64,000 nucleotides of DNA, from the NCBI GenBank assembly GCA_035285585.1, contig JAYKGU010000250.1, positions 4,664 through 68,663 of the forward strand, given 5' to 3'. The notes under the pieces were generated by a model. The model had not been told where the DNA came from. It worked only from the letters and a program-made list of their open reading frames with translations, and searched no databases. The translations under genes were made by a program, and so were the position numbers. Positions 1 to 8,044 of the stretch are shown here, one piece after another. Source of the DNA: JAYKGU01 sp035285585 (GTDB lineage Bacteria > Cyanobacteriota > Cyanobacteriia > CAKZMO01). Each line of letters begins with the position of its first letter. Positions within the stretch are counted from its first letter, which is position 1.

Positions 1-1
1 T

Positions 2-256
2 CCCGTGAAGCTTCTGGCCGTTTACGATCGCAGCAAGCATCCTCATCAACCGTTTCTGCCGTTTCACATCTACAAGCTATTCATCCAGTGCGAACTCACG
101 GGGGGGCAGGCCCAAACCAGCATTGAAACCAGCGATGTGGGCTTCTTTGCGGAGGACGAGTTACCGGAACTCTCCATTTCGCGCATCACCGAAGCCCAAA
201 TTCATCGCCTGTTTGAGCACTATCGCAATCCAGACCTGCCCACTGATTTCGATTGA
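2..256 (+). CDS. NUDIX hydrolase, C-terminal fragment
   Basis: The frame is open at the left edge, so only the last 84 codons are visible and the true start lies outside. The visible part carries the C-terminal signature of NUDIX pyrophosphohydrolases: a substrate-facing strand with FIQCELTGG, then GFFAEDELPELS and a helix ending HRLFEHYRNPD. The catalytic NUDIX box would lie upstream and cannot be checked. Such enzymes hydrolyse nucleoside diphosphates linked to another moiety; the substrate cannot be assigned. The gene converges on hemJ with only an 18-bp gap. Confidence 0.7.
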   Translation, partial: PVKLLAVYDRSKHPHQPFLPFHIYKLFIQCELTGGQAQTSIETSDVGFFAEDELPELSISRITEAQIHRLFEHYRNPDLPTDFD

Positions 257-274
257 GTTCGCCCGCAGATTTCG

Positions 275-862
275 TTATCCCTGAAGGGCCTGACCACCGG
301 CCAGAGCTTCAGCCTCCTTACGTTCCTTGTCCAGCCGCCGCTTGCGGGCATAGAGCTGGATCGTCGCCGCCATCAGCACCACCAGGCCCATCACCAGGTA
401 GGAGGTGATGTCCGTCGGGAAGCTGTTTTTGAAGATGGCCAGCAGCACGATGACCACCAGCAGCAGGGTAGGAAACTCGTTCAGCGCCCGGAGCTGCTGA
501 CTGGTCCACTGACACTCGCCAGCCCACAGCTTTTTCATCAACCGCCCGCAGTAGTGGTGATAGGCCAGCAGCACCGCCACAAAGGCCAGCTTGGCGTGCA
601 GCCACCAGTCTTTGAGCACCGCAGGCTCCTGCCAGAGAATGCCGATCGCCATCGCCACCGCGAGAATCATCCCCGGCGTGGTGATGATGCGGTAGAGGCG
701 CTTTTCCATCAGCTCGTACTGGGCTTTGAGGATGCCCTGGGCGGGTTCGGGCTGCTCGTCGGCTTCAACGTGGTAGATGAAGAGACGCACGAGGTAAAAC
801 AGCCCCGCAAACCAGACGACGACACCAACAATGTGAAATGCTTTGAACCAGAGGTAGGCCAT
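275..862 (-). CDS. hemJ: Protoporphyrinogen IX oxidase HemJ
   Basis: A 195-residue polytopic membrane protein of the HemJ (UPF0093) family, which oxidises protoporphyrinogen IX to protoporphyrin IX in most cyanobacteria. Four to five hydrophobic helices are visible. The N-terminal segment WFKAFHIVGVVVWFAGLFYL contains the conserved histidine near residue 10, and a conserved basic stretch with KRLYRIITTPGM follows at about residues 54-65. The length is normal for the family. It lies 178 bp downstream of hemB on the same strand, so two steps of tetrapyrrole synthesis are adjacent. The ATG at 860-862 is the natural start because it begins directly before the first helix. Confidence 0.92.
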   Translation of the reverse strand: MAYLWFKAFHIVGVVVWFAGLFYLVRLFIYHVEADEQPEPAQGILKAQYELMEKRLYRIITTPGMILAVAMAIGILWQEPAVLKDWWLHAKLAFVAVLLAYHHYCGRLMKKLWAGECQWTSQQLRALNEFPTLLLVVIVLLAIFKNSFPTDITSYLVMGLVVLMAATIQLYARKRRLDKERKEAEALAGGQALQG

Positions 863-1040
863 AGGACTTTATTAAATTGATGGATTAAATCAATGGGTGT
901 TCTGTAAATGTTTATTGGGGAACGGGTGGGGACAAATGGCCATTTGCCCCTACGGTGGATTGATTATGGATGTTCGATTTCTTGTGCTATCTCTATTGTT
1001 GCAAAGCGATTTCCCCACGGCAGGGGATAACCGATCGCTA

Positions 1041-2024
1041 TCAGGCATGCAGCCAGCGAGCGACGTCTTTGGCATGATAGGTCAAAATCAAATCCGCTCC
1101 GGCTCGCTTGAATCCGGTCATCGTTTCCATGACCACCTTTTCCTCATCGATCCAGCCGTTGAGCGCCGCCGCTTTCACCATCGAGTACTCGCCCGATACG
1201 TTGTAGGCGGCCACCGGGAGGTTACTGGCCTGCTTCACCTGCCAGATGATGTCCATATAGGCCAGAGCGGGCTTCACCATGAGCATGTCCGCCCCTTCGG
1301 CGATGTCCAGCTCAATTTCCTTGAGGGCTTCGCGGGAGTTAGCCGGGTCCATCTGGTAGGTGCGGCGATCGCCAAACTGCGGGGCCGAGTCCGCCGCATC
1401 CCGGAACGGGCCGTAGTAGGCCGAGGCATACTTGGCAGCGTAGGAGAGCACCGGAATATGGTCAAAGCCACCCTCGTCTAGCCCCTGGCGAATGGCCTGC
1501 ACAAATCCATCCATCATGCCCGATGGCGCGATAATGTCGGCCCCCGCCTGGGCCTGGGAAACCGCTGTCTTTTTGAGCAGCTCCAGGGTGGGGTCATTGA
1601 GCACCCGCCCCGTCAGATCTCCCACCTCCAGGTAGCCGCAGTGGCCGTGGGAGGTGTACTCGCACAGGCAGGTGTCCACAATCACCACCAGGTCAGGGAC
1701 GGCTTCCTTCACCGCCCGGGAAGCTTCCTGCACGATGCCGTGATCGTGCCACGCTCCGGTGGCCTCCTCATCCTTGGTGTCAGGGATGCCGAAGAGAATA
1801 ATGGCGGGAATGCCCAGGTCGTAGACCTGCTTGGCTTCCTCTACAATCTTGTCGACGGAAAGCTGATACACCCCCGGCATGGACTTCACTTCCTGGGCGA
1901 TGCCGGTGCCGGGAACGGCAAATAGGGGGTAGATTAAGTCGCGGGTGGTGACGACGGTTTCCTGTACCATCCGACGAAGCTGGGGATGGCTGCGGAGACG
2001 ACGGGGACGGTGGACTGGAAACAT
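1041..2024 (-). CDS. hemB: Delta-aminolevulinic acid dehydratase (porphobilinogen synthase)
   Basis: Condenses two 5-aminolevulinate molecules to porphobilinogen. The 327-residue TIM barrel shows the cysteine-rich metal signature DTCLCEYTSHGHCG at about residue 120. This is the zinc type (three Cys), not the Asp-rich magnesium type. The two Schiff-base lysine regions are present: SYAAKYASAYYGPFRD and MLMVKPALAYMD. The frame extends upstream to 2111, but the extra 29 codons are not family-like; the family begins at MFPVHRPRRLR, so the start is placed at 2024. No strong Shine-Dalgarno is visible. Inverted repeats upstream at 2113-2168 may be regulatory. Confidence 0.96.
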   Translation of the reverse strand: MFPVHRPRRLRSHPQLRRMVQETVVTTRDLIYPLFAVPGTGIAQEVKSMPGVYQLSVDKIVEEAKQVYDLGIPAIILFGIPDTKDEEATGAWHDHGIVQEASRAVKEAVPDLVVIVDTCLCEYTSHGHCGYLEVGDLTGRVLNDPTLELLKKTAVSQAQAGADIIAPSGMMDGFVQAIRQGLDEGGFDHIPVLSYAAKYASAYYGPFRDAADSAPQFGDRRTYQMDPANSREALKEIELDIAEGADMLMVKPALAYMDIIWQVKQASNLPVAAYNVSGEYSMVKAAALNGWIDEEKVVMETMTGFKRAGADLILTYHAKDVARWLHA

Positions 2025-2112
2025 AGGAATACCAATCTCTGAAAGACGGGACAACGCTAGACGAGTCGCTTCGAGTCGGGCAAGATTAACCCAGATCGAA
2101 CAAAGAATCACC

Positions 2113-2168
2113 GACTCTATAAAGTCAGGTCACAGAAGCGACTTTATGAAAAACGACTTTATAAAGTT
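2113..2168. promoter_or_regulatory. Candidate operator cluster upstream of hemB
   Basis: Three related AT-rich sites lie 90-145 bp upstream of the hemB start: GACTCTATAAAGTC at 2113-2126 (near-palindrome), GACTTTATGAA starting at 2140, and GACTTTATAAAGTT at 2155-2168, which contains the perfect 12-bp palindrome ACTTTATAAAGT (2156-2167). Repetition of the same half-site suggests binding of a dimeric regulator. No known cyanobacterial regulator is matched by eye; it does not resemble the NtcA, LexA or Fur/Zur consensus. Confidence 0.4.
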
Positions 2169-2216
2169 TAGAGCGTTGACTGCATCAGAAACTCACTCGC
2201 CACGTAACGTTCTGTA

Positions 2217-2288
2217 AAACATGGCGGTTTTCGGGGCGAAAAACATGGCGGTTTTCGGGGCGAAAAACATGGCGGCTTCCGGGGCGAT
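2217..2288. repeat. Three tandem 24-bp repeats
   Basis: Units at 2217-2240, 2241-2264 and 2265-2288. Each starts AAACATGGCGG; the first two are identical and the third differs at a few bases and ends in a HIP1-like GCGATCGC. The array lies upstream of the hemB operator candidates and does not encode a recognisable peptide. Confidence 0.85.
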
Positions 2289-2321
2289 CGCCCACCCCCA
2301 TCAAAAACTCAAAATCCCAAA

Positions 2322-2540
2322 CTAAATATCGTCCTGCTGGCGATCGCCCTCTATAGCGGAGAACTGGTTGGGCGATCGCTCAAAATTTATCTCTGCCTTC
2401 GCTTCAGCCGGAGCGAGAACATTCAACCCGAGCTGCAGAAGACCTGGCCCGAGGGCGGGATGGGGAATCACATCGGCAATCAGCCCCGTAAATAAAAATG
2501 TAATGGCGAGAATCGATAGCCTGGGTCGGGAAGTGTCCAT
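2322..2540 (-). CDS. Small putative secreted or membrane-anchored protein
   Basis: A 72-residue frame starting MDTSRPRLSILAIT with one hydrophobic segment (residues 8-25) that could be a signal peptide or anchor. It is followed by a short soluble tail ending DRQQDDI. The frame is open further upstream to 2921, but that extension translates the inverted repeat at 2645-2725 and is not protein-like, so the ATG at 2538-2540 is preferred. No family is recognised. Coding status is uncertain. Confidence 0.35.
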   Translation of the reverse strand: MDTSRPRLSILAITFLFTGLIADVIPHPALGPGLLQLGLNVLAPAEAKAEINFERSPNQFSAIEGDRQQDDI

Positions 2541-2644
2541 GGTAACTAATGCTGTGAAGTAGGAACGGGTTAGACTACATCGATCTCGGCAATTATTCCT
2601 GATCCAGGAAATAAGTTGGTGAAAAAAGTGGAAACGTCTGATAC

Positions 2645-2725
2645 GTCCGCAGATGACGCAGATAGACGCAGATGCAGAGTCGGCAGGAAGATGATTCATC
2701 TGCGAAATCTGCGTCATCTGCGGAC
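2645..2725. repeat. Long inverted repeat with CGCAGAT units
   Basis: The 19-bp arms at 2645-2663 and 2707-2725 are perfect reverse complements (left arm begins GTCCGCAGATGACGCAGAT). Further CGCAGAT motifs inside the arms prolong the pairing imperfectly. Repeated GACGCAGAT units give the look of a REP/MITE-like intergenic element. No transposase is nearby. Confidence 0.75.
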
Positions 2726-2784
2726 TCACACCACACTGGCCCGACAAACAGTAAAGCCTTTTCCAGAAAGTGCATGCCCTCAAG

Positions 2785-2811
2785 AAACAAGAAAACCCGG
2801 CATGGGCCGGG
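2785..2811 (-). terminator. Orphan intrinsic-terminator-like hairpin
   Basis: Read on the minus strand, a 6-bp stem CCCGGC/GCCGGG (2806-2811 with 2796-2801, loop CCAT) is followed by TTTTCTTG. No minus-strand gene lies directly upstream (the CsoR-type gene is on the plus strand), so either an unseen transcript ends here or the hairpin is fortuitous. Confidence 0.35.
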
Positions 2812-3164
2812 ATTCTTGAGAGACGAGCTGTGCAACACTCGATTTCATTATTGCCCTGAATGCAGAGCGATACCGTAAAGAGTAGGTGAATATACTGACA
2901 ATCTAATAAAGTTTCGAGCAAGAGACAAAAATCCGGATTGATCGGAGCTAAACCCCCATCGCAGGCAATTTCATATTTATTGCTCCTACCGTTGCTCTCA
3001 CCGTCTCGGGATTCGCTAGGATAGTTTCAAAAGATTGGTCTATCGAAAGTCTGTCCATCGGGCGGGCTAGAATCGAGAAACCTGTCTTGAGGCGATGCGT
3101 GCTCCGCACAGGCAAGCCTTTTATGTCGCGTAGCGAAACGCCCTTCACTCTTGATCTTGTTGCT

Positions 3165-3578
3165 ATGACAGCCTCCGAAGCTTCCCGTATCTCCGAAATT
3201 TCCGCTCCCCTGTCGTCTCCTGCTGATGCCCAGCCGGAACATTCCCACGACCATCCCCATTCCCACGTAGACCTGCCGCCAGACATTACCACCCCCGCTC
3301 ACCCCCACGTCCACAGTGAAGAATCTCTGCGGCGCATCGTCAACCGGCTGTCTCGCATCGAAGGCCACATCCGTGGCATCAAAACTATGGTGCAGGAGAG
3401 TCGCCCCTGCCCCGATGTGCTGGTGCAAATTGCTGCCGTGCGGGGAGCGCTCGACCGGGTGGCGAGGGTCATTCTGGATGAGCACCTGAGTGAGTGTGTC
3501 GGTCGGGCTGCTCAAGAAGGCAACATTGAGGAAGAAATTGAAGCCCTGAAGTCGGCTCTGGATCGCTTTCTCCCCTAG
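3165..3578 (+). CDS. CsoR/RcnR/InrS-type metal-responsive repressor
   Basis: A 137-residue member of the DUF156 (CsoR/FrmR/RcnR) family of all-helical, DNA-binding metal or formaldehyde sensors. The conserved core runs from RIVNRLSRIEGHIRGIKTM to the C-terminus. The fingerprint residues Cys (in SRPCPDVL), His and Cys (in ILDEHLSECV) are visible. The N-terminal 45 residues carry many His residues (PEHSHDHPHSHVD, HPHVHS), like the nickel sensor InrS and unlike minimal CsoR. Two upstream in-frame ATGs (3087, 3123) are possible, but the ATG at 3165 gives the most family-like length. No efflux gene is adjacent, so the ligand (Ni, Cu or Co) is not settled. Confidence 0.85.
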   Translation: MTASEASRISEISAPLSSPADAQPEHSHDHPHSHVDLPPDITTPAHPHVHSEESLRRIVNRLSRIEGHIRGIKTMVQESRPCPDVLVQIAAVRGALDRVARVILDEHLSECVGRAAQEGNIEEEIEALKSALDRFLP

Positions 3579-3607
3579 AATCTTGTTGTCGAGATCCCTA
3601 AGGCAAA

Positions 3608-4153
3608 ATGGCAAAGTTTTATACTGAACTGTCCGATGAGCTACAGCAGTTTATCCAGGAACAGCACATCTTTTTTACCGCCACCGCCCCCACTCAGGGC
3701 CGCGTTAACCTCTCCCCCAAGGGCATGGACACCTTTCGCTGCCTGGATGCTCAGACGGTTGCCTACCTTGATCTAACCGGCAGCGGCAATGAAACCGCCG
3801 CCCACCTCCATGAAAATGGTCGGATGACCATCATGTTTTGCAGCTTTAGCGATCGCCCCCTCATTCTTCGCCTGTATGGCCAGGGGTGTGTTCTCCATCA
3901 AGGTGACCCAGACTGGGAGTCAATTCACGCTCACTTCCCATTTCTTCCAGGAGAGCGGCAGCTCATTGTGCTGGCAATTGAGTCCGTGCAAACGTCTTGC
4001 GGCTTTGGGGTGCCCAGATATACCTTTGAAGAATCCCGCGACACCCTGGTCTCCTGGGCGAAGCAGAAGGGCGAGGCCGGTCTGCAGGACTATCGGCGCA
4101 AGAAGAATCAGATCAGCATCGACGGGCTGCCGACCCAGCTACCCGTCGATTGA
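3608..4153 (+). CDS. Pyridoxamine 5'-phosphate oxidase-family protein
   Basis: A 181-residue split-barrel flavin-fold protein. The opening MAKFYTELSDELQQFIQEQ is followed by FFTATAPTQGRVNLSPKGMD, typical of the PNPOx-like group that binds FMN or F420 and is annotated across cyanobacteria as pyridoxamine phosphate oxidase-related. True PNPOx activity is unlikely because the family is divergent. The middle holds the dimer strand VAYLDLTGSGNETAAHL and the C-terminus YRRKKNQISIDGLP. It starts 29 bp after the CsoR-type gene on the same strand and may share its transcript. Confidence 0.85.
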   Translation: MAKFYTELSDELQQFIQEQHIFFTATAPTQGRVNLSPKGMDTFRCLDAQTVAYLDLTGSGNETAAHLHENGRMTIMFCSFSDRPLILRLYGQGCVLHQGDPDWESIHAHFPFLPGERQLIVLAIESVQTSCGFGVPRYTFEESRDTLVSWAKQKGEAGLQDYRRKKNQISIDGLPTQLPVD

Positions 4154-4205
4154 AATCTGGCAGGCAAATTGAAGCAGGAGATTTCCAGGAAAAAATTTAC
4201 CTGGG

Positions 4206-4922
4206 TTAATTGACGTTTTTTAACTCTTCACGCAGCACCTTGCGATACACCAGGGACAGATAGGGCGATACGATATTGGTTTCGCTGCCATATCCCAGGC
4301 TGGTCCAGGTACCCGATAGCAGCGAGAACACACGCTCAATATCGCCGCTGCGCAGGATGGCCGCCAAATCCGTACCCCAAACGTTTTCGTCGGCCAACCA
4401 GGCATAGACCACTGCATCCTGGTACTGAGGTTCAAAGCTGTAGCCCTCCTGGGATGGCTGAAGCGATCGCTGGGGATGATAATCCTCCGCCACCTCTTTC
4501 CAGGTGTTGCTGAGAAACTGGTAACGCCCCGCCGCCGTAGTGCAGTTGCCCACATTCGGCCCCGCCACAATGGGCATACAGCGGTCGGGATGCTGGCTCA
4601 GGTCGTCGAACCGGATACCGCCATAGAGAATGGAGTAGGGCTGGGGGTAATTGGCCTCACCCACAGCAATAGTGCGCATGAGCGCTCGCAGGTAAGGGTC
4701 GCCCCCCTCCATGACCAGGGGCGGCGGGTTGTAAAACCCCAGGGGAGCCATCAGCCAGCGGCGGTCGGGCAAACCATCGCGCAGTAACAGCACCAGGGCG
4801 CAAACCACCAGGGGGCTGAGCAGGCGAGAGGCGGTGCGGGGCAGCCGTCGAGAGGACGTTGGCAGGTTGAAATTGCGATCGCGTCGGGCAGGGAAAGTCA
4901 CAGATAACGTCAGTAATGGCAA
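4206..4922 (-). CDS. GH104 lambda-lysozyme-like muramidase, membrane anchored
   Basis: A 238-residue protein with a basic N-terminus, one hydrophobic segment (about residues 34-48, SPLVVCALVLLL) and a C-terminal lytic domain. Motifs match family GH104, the lambda endolysin/lytic transglycosylase fold: RTIAVGEANY with the catalytic Glu, YGGIRFDDLSQHPD, TTAAGRYQFLSNTW, and FEPQYQDAVVYAWL. Expected action is cleavage of peptidoglycan glycan strands on the periplasmic face. No holin, spanin or phage structural genes surround it, so it looks like a host cell-wall enzyme derived from this fold. An in-frame ATG closer to the hydrophobic segment is possible. Confidence 0.85.
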   Translation of the reverse strand: MPLLTLSVTFPARRDRNFNLPTSSRRLPRTASRLLSPLVVCALVLLLRDGLPDRRWLMAPLGFYNPPPLVMEGGDPYLRALMRTIAVGEANYPQPYSILYGGIRFDDLSQHPDRCMPIVAGPNVGNCTTAAGRYQFLSNTWKEVAEDYHPQRSLQPSQEGYSFEPQYQDAVVYAWLADENVWGTDLAAILRSGDIERVFSLLSGTWTSLGYGSETNIVSPYLSLVYRKVLREELKNVN

Positions 4923-4986
4923 TACTAAACAGCGGTAGCCAATAGAGTAGCACCTTGGAATGCCCGATGCTCAACCTTCCCGTAGC

Positions 4987-5664
4987 CTAGCTGGCAACTC
5001 GCGTGCCTCCCACCTCGGCAAATAGCTGGGCAAACGGCTTAGCAGGTGCCTCCGCCTGGGTCACAATTTCCACCACCTGATTGCGGGCATCGGGATGAAA
5101 CAGTGCCTCAACACAAACCTGGGCCACTTTGACACGGGGAATACTTCCCTCAAACAAGGTATCGGCTCCAGCCATAACGATGGAATTCTCGTCGTTCTCG
5201 TTCTTTAGCCCACCGGGTCGCACAATGGTATAAGGAATACCACTGCTTTGTAAGTACTCCTCCGCCTGCTTTTTCCAGTACAGCACTAGCCAAAACAAAT
5301 TCAGAGGGTGGAAGAACTTAGAGACACAGAGGGACGACACAAACACAAACTGCTCCAGCCCCTTCGCCTTGGCAGCGTCCGCCAGGTGGCGGGTGCCTTC
5401 GTAATCCACTTTGTAGGGACCGGTGACATCAAAGCTGGGGGTAGCTCCGGTGGCGCAGAGAAGGACGGTGCTGTCGGCGATCGCATCCACCAGCGTCTCC
5501 GGCTTGAGCACATCCCCCACCACCAGCTCCACCGGGTCGGGCAGTAAGTCCCGCCCCTTATCCAAATCTCGCACGAGGGCACGCACGGGAATGTTGCGCT
5601 GTACCAGCTCTGCCACAATGCGGCGTCCGGTTTCTCCAGTAGCCCCTGCTACAAATGCTTTCAT
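4987..5664 (-). CDS. NAD(P)-binding atypical short-chain dehydrogenase (NmrA/Tic62-like)
   Basis: A 225-residue single Rossmann domain. The dinucleotide motif is MKAFVAGATGETGRRIV (GxxGxxG). It is followed by the acidic-strand region VVGDVLKPETLVDAI, LCATGATPSFD, and the SSL/YxxxK region (FVFVSSLCVSKF, WKKQAEEYLQSSGIPYTIVRPGGL). The sequence resembles the cyanobacterial/plastid group that includes Tic62 and At2g34460-type proteins. Substrate is unknown. It is co-oriented with the GH104 gene but there is no sign of functional linkage. Confidence 0.85.
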   Translation of the reverse strand: MKAFVAGATGETGRRIVAELVQRNIPVRALVRDLDKGRDLLPDPVELVVGDVLKPETLVDAIADSTVLLCATGATPSFDVTGPYKVDYEGTRHLADAAKAKGLEQFVFVSSLCVSKFFHPLNLFWLVLYWKKQAEEYLQSSGIPYTIVRPGGLKNENDENSIVMAGADTLFEGSIPRVKVAQVCVEALFHPDARNQVVEIVTQAEAPAKPFAQLFAEVGGTRVAS

Positions 5665-6284
5665 AGGTCTTCGTTATCTTTCGTTACTGAGTGATCATCC
5701 GCAAACCGGCAGCCTTTTGAGCGTCCCCAAAGCCTAACCAGGTTTTTAGACAGGTTTTTAATAGATGAATAATGGATAAATGTTAGTTGAATATCCGTGC
5801 TGTGACATCCTCCCAATGCAGAATGAATGGGACAGCGGATTATTAAGCATTGGCAAACTCTTCCTGGGGAACGGTTGGAACCTCCGATCAGGAATTCTGG
5901 TCGTGGATAAACGGTCAGTCCTGCGTCTGCTAATGGCCTGAGTGGTTATTAGCAGCGGCATACCCGTCTACCTAAAGACTGATTTGGAACTCACTTAGGG
6001 AATTCTGTCCATAGGCCCTGTAGCATCCCCCGGTTGGGTCTATCGGCCTGAGGGGCTGGTGCGGTTATTGTTACGCAGTTAATGGAACTGACCAGTATTC
6101 CGTATTCCGTATATCGATCATGGCTAGATCGTTGGAGAGCAAGATATGCTGAGCTAGAGTAGATACAAAACTAAAGCTTCAGTTACGAATCTCAAGTTTT
6201 AGGGATCACCGCTCAACCCTGGTTGCGATCGCACGCAAATCCGGTCATCTTCCACTATTTGCACTTTGATAGGGCAGTGGGTTT
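5665..6284. other. Intergenic region, divergent promoters
   Basis: About 620 bp between a minus-strand and a plus-strand gene, so it should carry promoters for both. Visible structure: a tandem CAGGTTTTTA pair near 5739-5762 and an 8-bp inverted repeat CTGCTAAT/ATTAGCAG at 5927-5934 and 5948-5955. No convincing open frame is present. Confidence 0.5.
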
Positions 6285-6992
6285 ATGCAGGCAAATTCAG
6301 CAAATCATCATCTCTACGGAACCTCTGGGAAGCTGCTGCACATCACCTCCGATGCAGCTAGCAGTGCCAGAATGGCGGACGATCACGGCTCAGACGAACC
6401 CCTGGCCACCGCAGAACCTTCCCAGTTCCGGGGCCAGTTCGCGAGCTGTATGGAAATGTATGCCGATTCAGCCACGGTTAAACAGTACCTGGATAGCCAT
6501 CACGAATGGTTTCACCGCTGCGCCCATCCCATGGCAGCGGAGCCGCTGGGTGACAATGGCTACGCTCTAATCATCGGGCGCTTTGGCTCTTTTGGTTATG
6601 AAGTAGAACCCAAGATTGGTCTGGACCTGCTGCCTCAGGACGAGGGCGTCTACCGAATTTGTACCATCCCGATTCCAGGCTACGAACCTCCTGGTTATGA
6701 CGTAGACTTCCGAGCCTCGCTCCAGCTTGTAGATGCTGAGTCGGGTAACGAAGCGACCTGTGGAGCCTCGGCAGTAACCCACGTTGAGTGGGAGCTGGAT
6801 CTGAACGTGCTCATCCACTTCCCCCGCTTTATCCACGCCCTGCCCAAATCACTGGTGCAGACGACGGGCGATCGCCTGCTCAATCAAATCGTGCGTCAGG
6901 TATCCCGGCGCTTGACCCGCAAGGTTCAGGAAGACTTCCACAGGCAAATGGGCATTCCCTTTCCCAAACCCCGCAAAAAAGCATGGCGGTAA
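6285..6992 (+). CDS. DUF1997 family protein
   Basis: A 235-residue protein matching DUF1997, a family restricted largely to cyanobacteria and plastids with no assigned biochemical role. The conserved core begins around QFRGQFASCMEMYADSATVKQYL and includes HHEWFHRCAHPM, IGRFGSFGYEVEPKIGLDLLP and the C-terminal QIVRQVSRRLTRKVQEDFH. There is no signal peptide. Two starts are possible: 6285, or the ATG at 6372 (MADDHGS). The first 29 residues of the longer form are not conserved-looking. Confidence 0.85.
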   Translation: MQANSANHHLYGTSGKLLHITSDAASSARMADDHGSDEPLATAEPSQFRGQFASCMEMYADSATVKQYLDSHHEWFHRCAHPMAAEPLGDNGYALIIGRFGSFGYEVEPKIGLDLLPQDEGVYRICTIPIPGYEPPGYDVDFRASLQLVDAESGNEATCGASAVTHVEWELDLNVLIHFPRFIHALPKSLVQTTGDRLLNQIVRQVSRRLTRKVQEDFHRQMGIPFPKPRKKAWR

Positions 6993-7085
6993 GCTCCCCC
7001 CTTTTCAATTCCTCCGTCCATCCCCTGCCTGGGGTTAGTATATTGGGACTGGTGAACTTGAAGATTGGATTGGGGTTTGGGCAGC

Positions 7086-7874
7086 ATGCAGACGGCACTG
7101 ATTACAGGCGCATCCTACGGAATTGGGGAAACCTTTGCAAATGAACTGGCGGCACGGGGCATGCATTTGGTGCTGGTCGCCCGGTCTGCTGATCGGCTAA
7201 ATGCGCTGGCAGAAACCCTGCGGCAGCAGCACCAGGTTCAGGTTGAGGTGATTCCCCAGGATTTAGTCCAGCCTGACGGTCCCAGCAAGGTTTATCAAGC
7301 GGTGAAACAGCAGGGACTTACCATTGACCTGTTGATCAACAACGCTGGATTTGGCGAATACGGCAAGTTTAGCGATCGCCCGCGCGATCGCCACCTTGAC
7401 ATGATTCGCCTTAATGTACTGGCGCTGGTAGATCTGACTCACCAGTTTCTCGCTGATATGCAGCAGCGGCGGTCAGGCAGCATCGTCAATGTCGCCTCCA
7501 TTGCCGCATTCCAGCCCATTCCCTACATGTCGGTTTATGCCGCCACCAAGGCATTTGTTTTGAGCTTTAGCGAAGCCCTCTGGGCCGAAACCCAGCCCTA
7601 CGGGGTACGTGTGCTGGCTGTGTGCCCTGGTCCCACCGAAACCCAGTTCTTTAAAGAAGCTGGCTTCCCCCAAACCTTCGCTGGCAGTACCCCCCAGGGA
7701 ATGACCCAGCCTGAAGTGGTGGTGCGGGATACTTTAAAGGCGCTCGAAAAAAACAGCCCAACCGTAGTTAACGGTGGGCTGCTGAATAATCTCATCGTCA
7801 ATCTTCCCCGATTTCTGCCCCGGCCTGCGATTGTGCGAGCGGTTGCTAATCAGTTTCGTCCTTCCGGTCAATAG
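7086..7874 (+). CDS. Short-chain dehydrogenase/reductase
   Basis: A 262-residue classical SDR. The cofactor motif is ALITGASYGIGETFANELA (TGxxxGIG). NNAGFGEYG, the catalytic serine (VNVASIAAF) and the YxxxK pair (YAATKAFVLSFSEAL) are all present, followed by the PGPTETQFF loop. The set matches the DltE/SadH-like subgroup acting on unknown carbonyl or alcohol substrates. The ATG at 7086 starts the cofactor-binding strand exactly, so the longer frame from 7065 is less likely. Confidence 0.9.
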   Translation: MQTALITGASYGIGETFANELAARGMHLVLVARSADRLNALAETLRQQHQVQVEVIPQDLVQPDGPSKVYQAVKQQGLTIDLLINNAGFGEYGKFSDRPRDRHLDMIRLNVLALVDLTHQFLADMQQRRSGSIVNVASIAAFQPIPYMSVYAATKAFVLSFSEALWAETQPYGVRVLAVCPGPTETQFFKEAGFPQTFAGSTPQGMTQPEVVVRDTLKALEKNSPTVVNGGLLNNLIVNLPRFLPRPAIVRAVANQFRPSGQ

Positions 7875-7949
7875 ATTCTCATCTCAGGCGTATGAACCAA
7901 CGAATCCGCTAAGGCTCGTGGACTTAAATGAGGTGAAATTCCTGGAATA

Positions 7950-7971
7950 GGGGCATGGAATTCCATGCCCC
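7950..7971. repeat. Perfect 22-bp palindrome between convergent genes
   Basis: Two 11-bp halves, GGGGCATGGAA and its exact reverse complement, meet without a spacer at 7960/7961. It lies in the 170-bp gap between the converging SDR and DUF937 genes. No T-run follows on either strand, so it is not a classical intrinsic terminator. Confidence 0.8.
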
Positions 7972-8044
7972 GACAGGCCGGATCATTACAGGCTATTTAA
8001 TCCACGACCCTAACAGGGTTTTTGGATCGGTTTTGAGTGGGCTG

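Larger units (their letters stand above)
2541..3164. other. Non-coding stretch with two inverted repeats
   Basis: About 620 bp without a convincing gene. It holds an 81-bp imperfect hairpin (2645-2725) and a minus-strand terminator-like hairpin (2785-2811). The rest, to the CsoR-type gene, shows no feature I can name. The promoter of the CsoR gene should lie at its right end. Confidence 0.6.

Noticed and set aside
2541..2921. Minus-strand extension of the small protein at 2322 to a 199-codon frame
   Set aside because: The extra residues translate an inverted repeat and lack protein-like composition.
4206..4922. Prophage suspected from the lysozyme-like gene
   Set aside because: No other phage gene, integrase or attachment site in the surroundings.
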